Below the pieces are notes generated by a model. The model searched no databases. It saw only the letters and a program-made list of their open reading frames with translations, and had not been told where the DNA came from. The position numbers and the translations under genes were made by a program. From a bacterium (GTDB taxonomy: Bacteria; Armatimonadota; Abditibacteriia; Abditibacteriales; Abditibacteriaceae), in the NCBI GenBank assembly GCA_004172935.1, contig SDZD01000006.1, forward strand, positions 124,001 to 188,000: a DNA stretch of 64,000 nucleotides, written 5' to 3'. Of this stretch, positions 63,122 to 64,000 are shown in pieces. Within the stretch, counting starts at the first letter, position 1; every line of letters begins with the position of its first letter.

Positions 63122-64000
63122 TCATAGTTCGGTCGAGATAACGACATCCCCATTCGAATCACTGCCGCCATCGGCGCGCACTCTGGCGTGTAGCGTGTAT
63201 TTCGCACCTGCAGTGAAGGCTGGAATTTTCAGCACATAAGCGTTGTCCTGATTGGCCGTTCCCGTTGTCCCGGCGTGTTCATCGCGGGCGATGGCTTTGC
63301 CGTTCTCGCGTAAATCCACCCAGCTAATATCGAGGCGGTGACGACCACTCATATAAAAGAACGCTGCTTTAATTGTGCCTACGCGAGTGATTTTGGCGGT
63401 GATGTCCCACTCCTGTTCGCTCCATGTTTCGTTTACCTGTCCGCTTTTCCATTTGAATGGCGAGGTCATTTCGGGCAATGAGGGGGCTTTCCAATTTTTG
63501 GCGGCTTGCACAAGGCTTTGTGCCGTCTGCACCGGATTGGCGTATGGAGCCAGTGGCGAAGTACCGGAAGCCATAATCCACGGTGTCTCCCACTGGTCGA
63601 AGTTGAACTGCTTGTTGGCGAGCAATGCTTGCCGTTCGGCTTGCAAACGGGGGATATAAAAATCGCGAATCAGACCGCTCCACATGCGCCCCGAATAGTC
63701 GCGGATGCCGCCGCCCCATTGCGTGATGATGCGTCGCGCGTCCGATTCGTAGTAGTCCTTTTGTGCTTTGGTCGTCCCGTGGGCGCGGGCAAAATTAGTC
63801 CATCGCTCCAAGCGGTCAACGGGATGAGAACTCAACAGGCGGTCTGTCTCGCTCAGCAATTGTACGCCGTGGTCGAACACCTGTTGCACTGCGGGCGAAT
63901 CGATGTTGTGTTGCTGGGCTTCTCTGGCCAATCGAAAATTTTCTTCGGCCTTCAGGCTCAAATAAATCGAGGCCAGTTCAATCGCGTCGGCGCGATAAAG
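63122..64000 (-). CDS. GH89 alpha-N-acetylglucosaminidase, C-terminal part (runs off window)
   Basis: The frame is open to the right edge, so the N-terminus and the catalytic centre lie outside. The visible 292 residues carry the NAGLU C-terminal helical domain: LYRADAIELASIYL, LLSSHPVDRLERW, YYESDARRIITQWGGG, RDYSGRMWSGLIRDFYIPRL. About 100 further residues form a beta-rich tail (EWDITAKITRVGTIKAAFFYMSG...) that may bind carbohydrate. GH89 removes terminal alpha-GlcNAc, which would fit host- or fungal-type glycan breakdown. Confidence 0.8.
   Translation of the reverse strand, partial: LYRADAIELASIYLSLKAEENFRLAREAQQHNIDSPAVQQVFDHGVQLLSETDRLLSSHPVDRLERWTNFARAHGTTKAQKDYYESDARRIITQWGGGIRDYSGRMWSGLIRDFYIPRLQAERQALLANKQFNFDQWETPWIMASGTSPLAPYANPVQTAQSLVQAAKNWKAPSLPEMTSPFKWKSGQVNETWSEQEWDITAKITRVGTIKAAFFYMSGRHRLDISWVDLRENGKAIARDEHAGTTGTANQDNAYVLKIPAFTAGAKYTLHARVRADGGSDSNGDVVISTEL

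Noticed and set aside
1..64000. CRISPR array, tRNA or rRNA genes, insertion sequences, prophage
   Set aside because: I saw no regularly spaced repeats, cloverleaf-like conserved segments, transposase or phage proteins. A small RNA could still be missed by eye.

Overview
The window looks like part of a chromosome from Armatimonadota or a close relative (possibly an Abditibacterium-like lineage). The evidence is indirect. Eight genes encode DUF1559 / type II secretion pseudopilin-like proteins with the motif [17 protein letters not shown] followed by [12 protein letters not shown], a signature I associate with that phylum. The rest is dense with secreted glycan-degrading enzymes and LacI-family regulators. 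No rRNA, tRNA, CRISPR array, transposase or phage gene was recognised.

Layout: (1) 1-11.4 kb: secreted GH97, pseudopilin and LacI; a FAD-oxidoreductase/SGNH-esterase fusion, pseudopilin and LacI; then a double-XRE regulator. (2) 11.5-19.3 kb: GH105, a three-part GH2 + F5/8C + GH130 protein, pseudopilin and LacI. (3) 19.3-23.6 kb: an unassigned secreted barrel hydrolase, divergent from pseudopilin and LacI. (4) 23.7-29.2 kb: a pectin/uronate locus (GH88/105, DUF4861, hexuronate MFS transporter, KduI, KduD, VOC protein). (5) 29.3-33.8 kb: two duplicated pseudopilins and a beta-helix protein. (6) 34-42.5 kb: F5/8C-metallopeptidase, GH92 alpha-mannosidase and a XylFGH-type ABC importer. (7) 42.8-56.4 kb: pseudopilin, an AT-rich orphan gene, then on the minus strand LacZ-type GH2, GH125 alpha-mannosidase, a solute-binding-protein/permease fusion and a second permease, followed by pseudopilin and LacI. 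(8) 56.5-60.5 kb: a LacI, GH36-like and GH76 operon. (9) 60.7-64 kb: HisN, dihydrolipoamide dehydrogenase and a truncated GH89 alpha-N-acetylglucosaminidase.

The genes appear to work as substrate-specific cassettes. GH92, GH125, GH76, GH130, GH2 and GH89 suggest degradation of alpha-mannan or N-glycan-like material with import of the products. The GH105/Kdu set handles unsaturated uronates from pectin.

The most striking pattern is that five of six LacI regulators sit next to a DUF1559 pseudopilin gene. Most pseudopilin promoters share one layout: GTTTAAA-like -35, a 16-nt spacer, TGGGTATA(A/T)T-like -10, and then, 4-9 bp downstream, a palindrome whose sequence differs from cassette to cassette. 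In several cassettes a long hairpin separates the pseudopilin gene from the hydrolase gene behind it. I infer a family of sugar-induced, cassette-specific pseudopilins made together with particular hydrolases.
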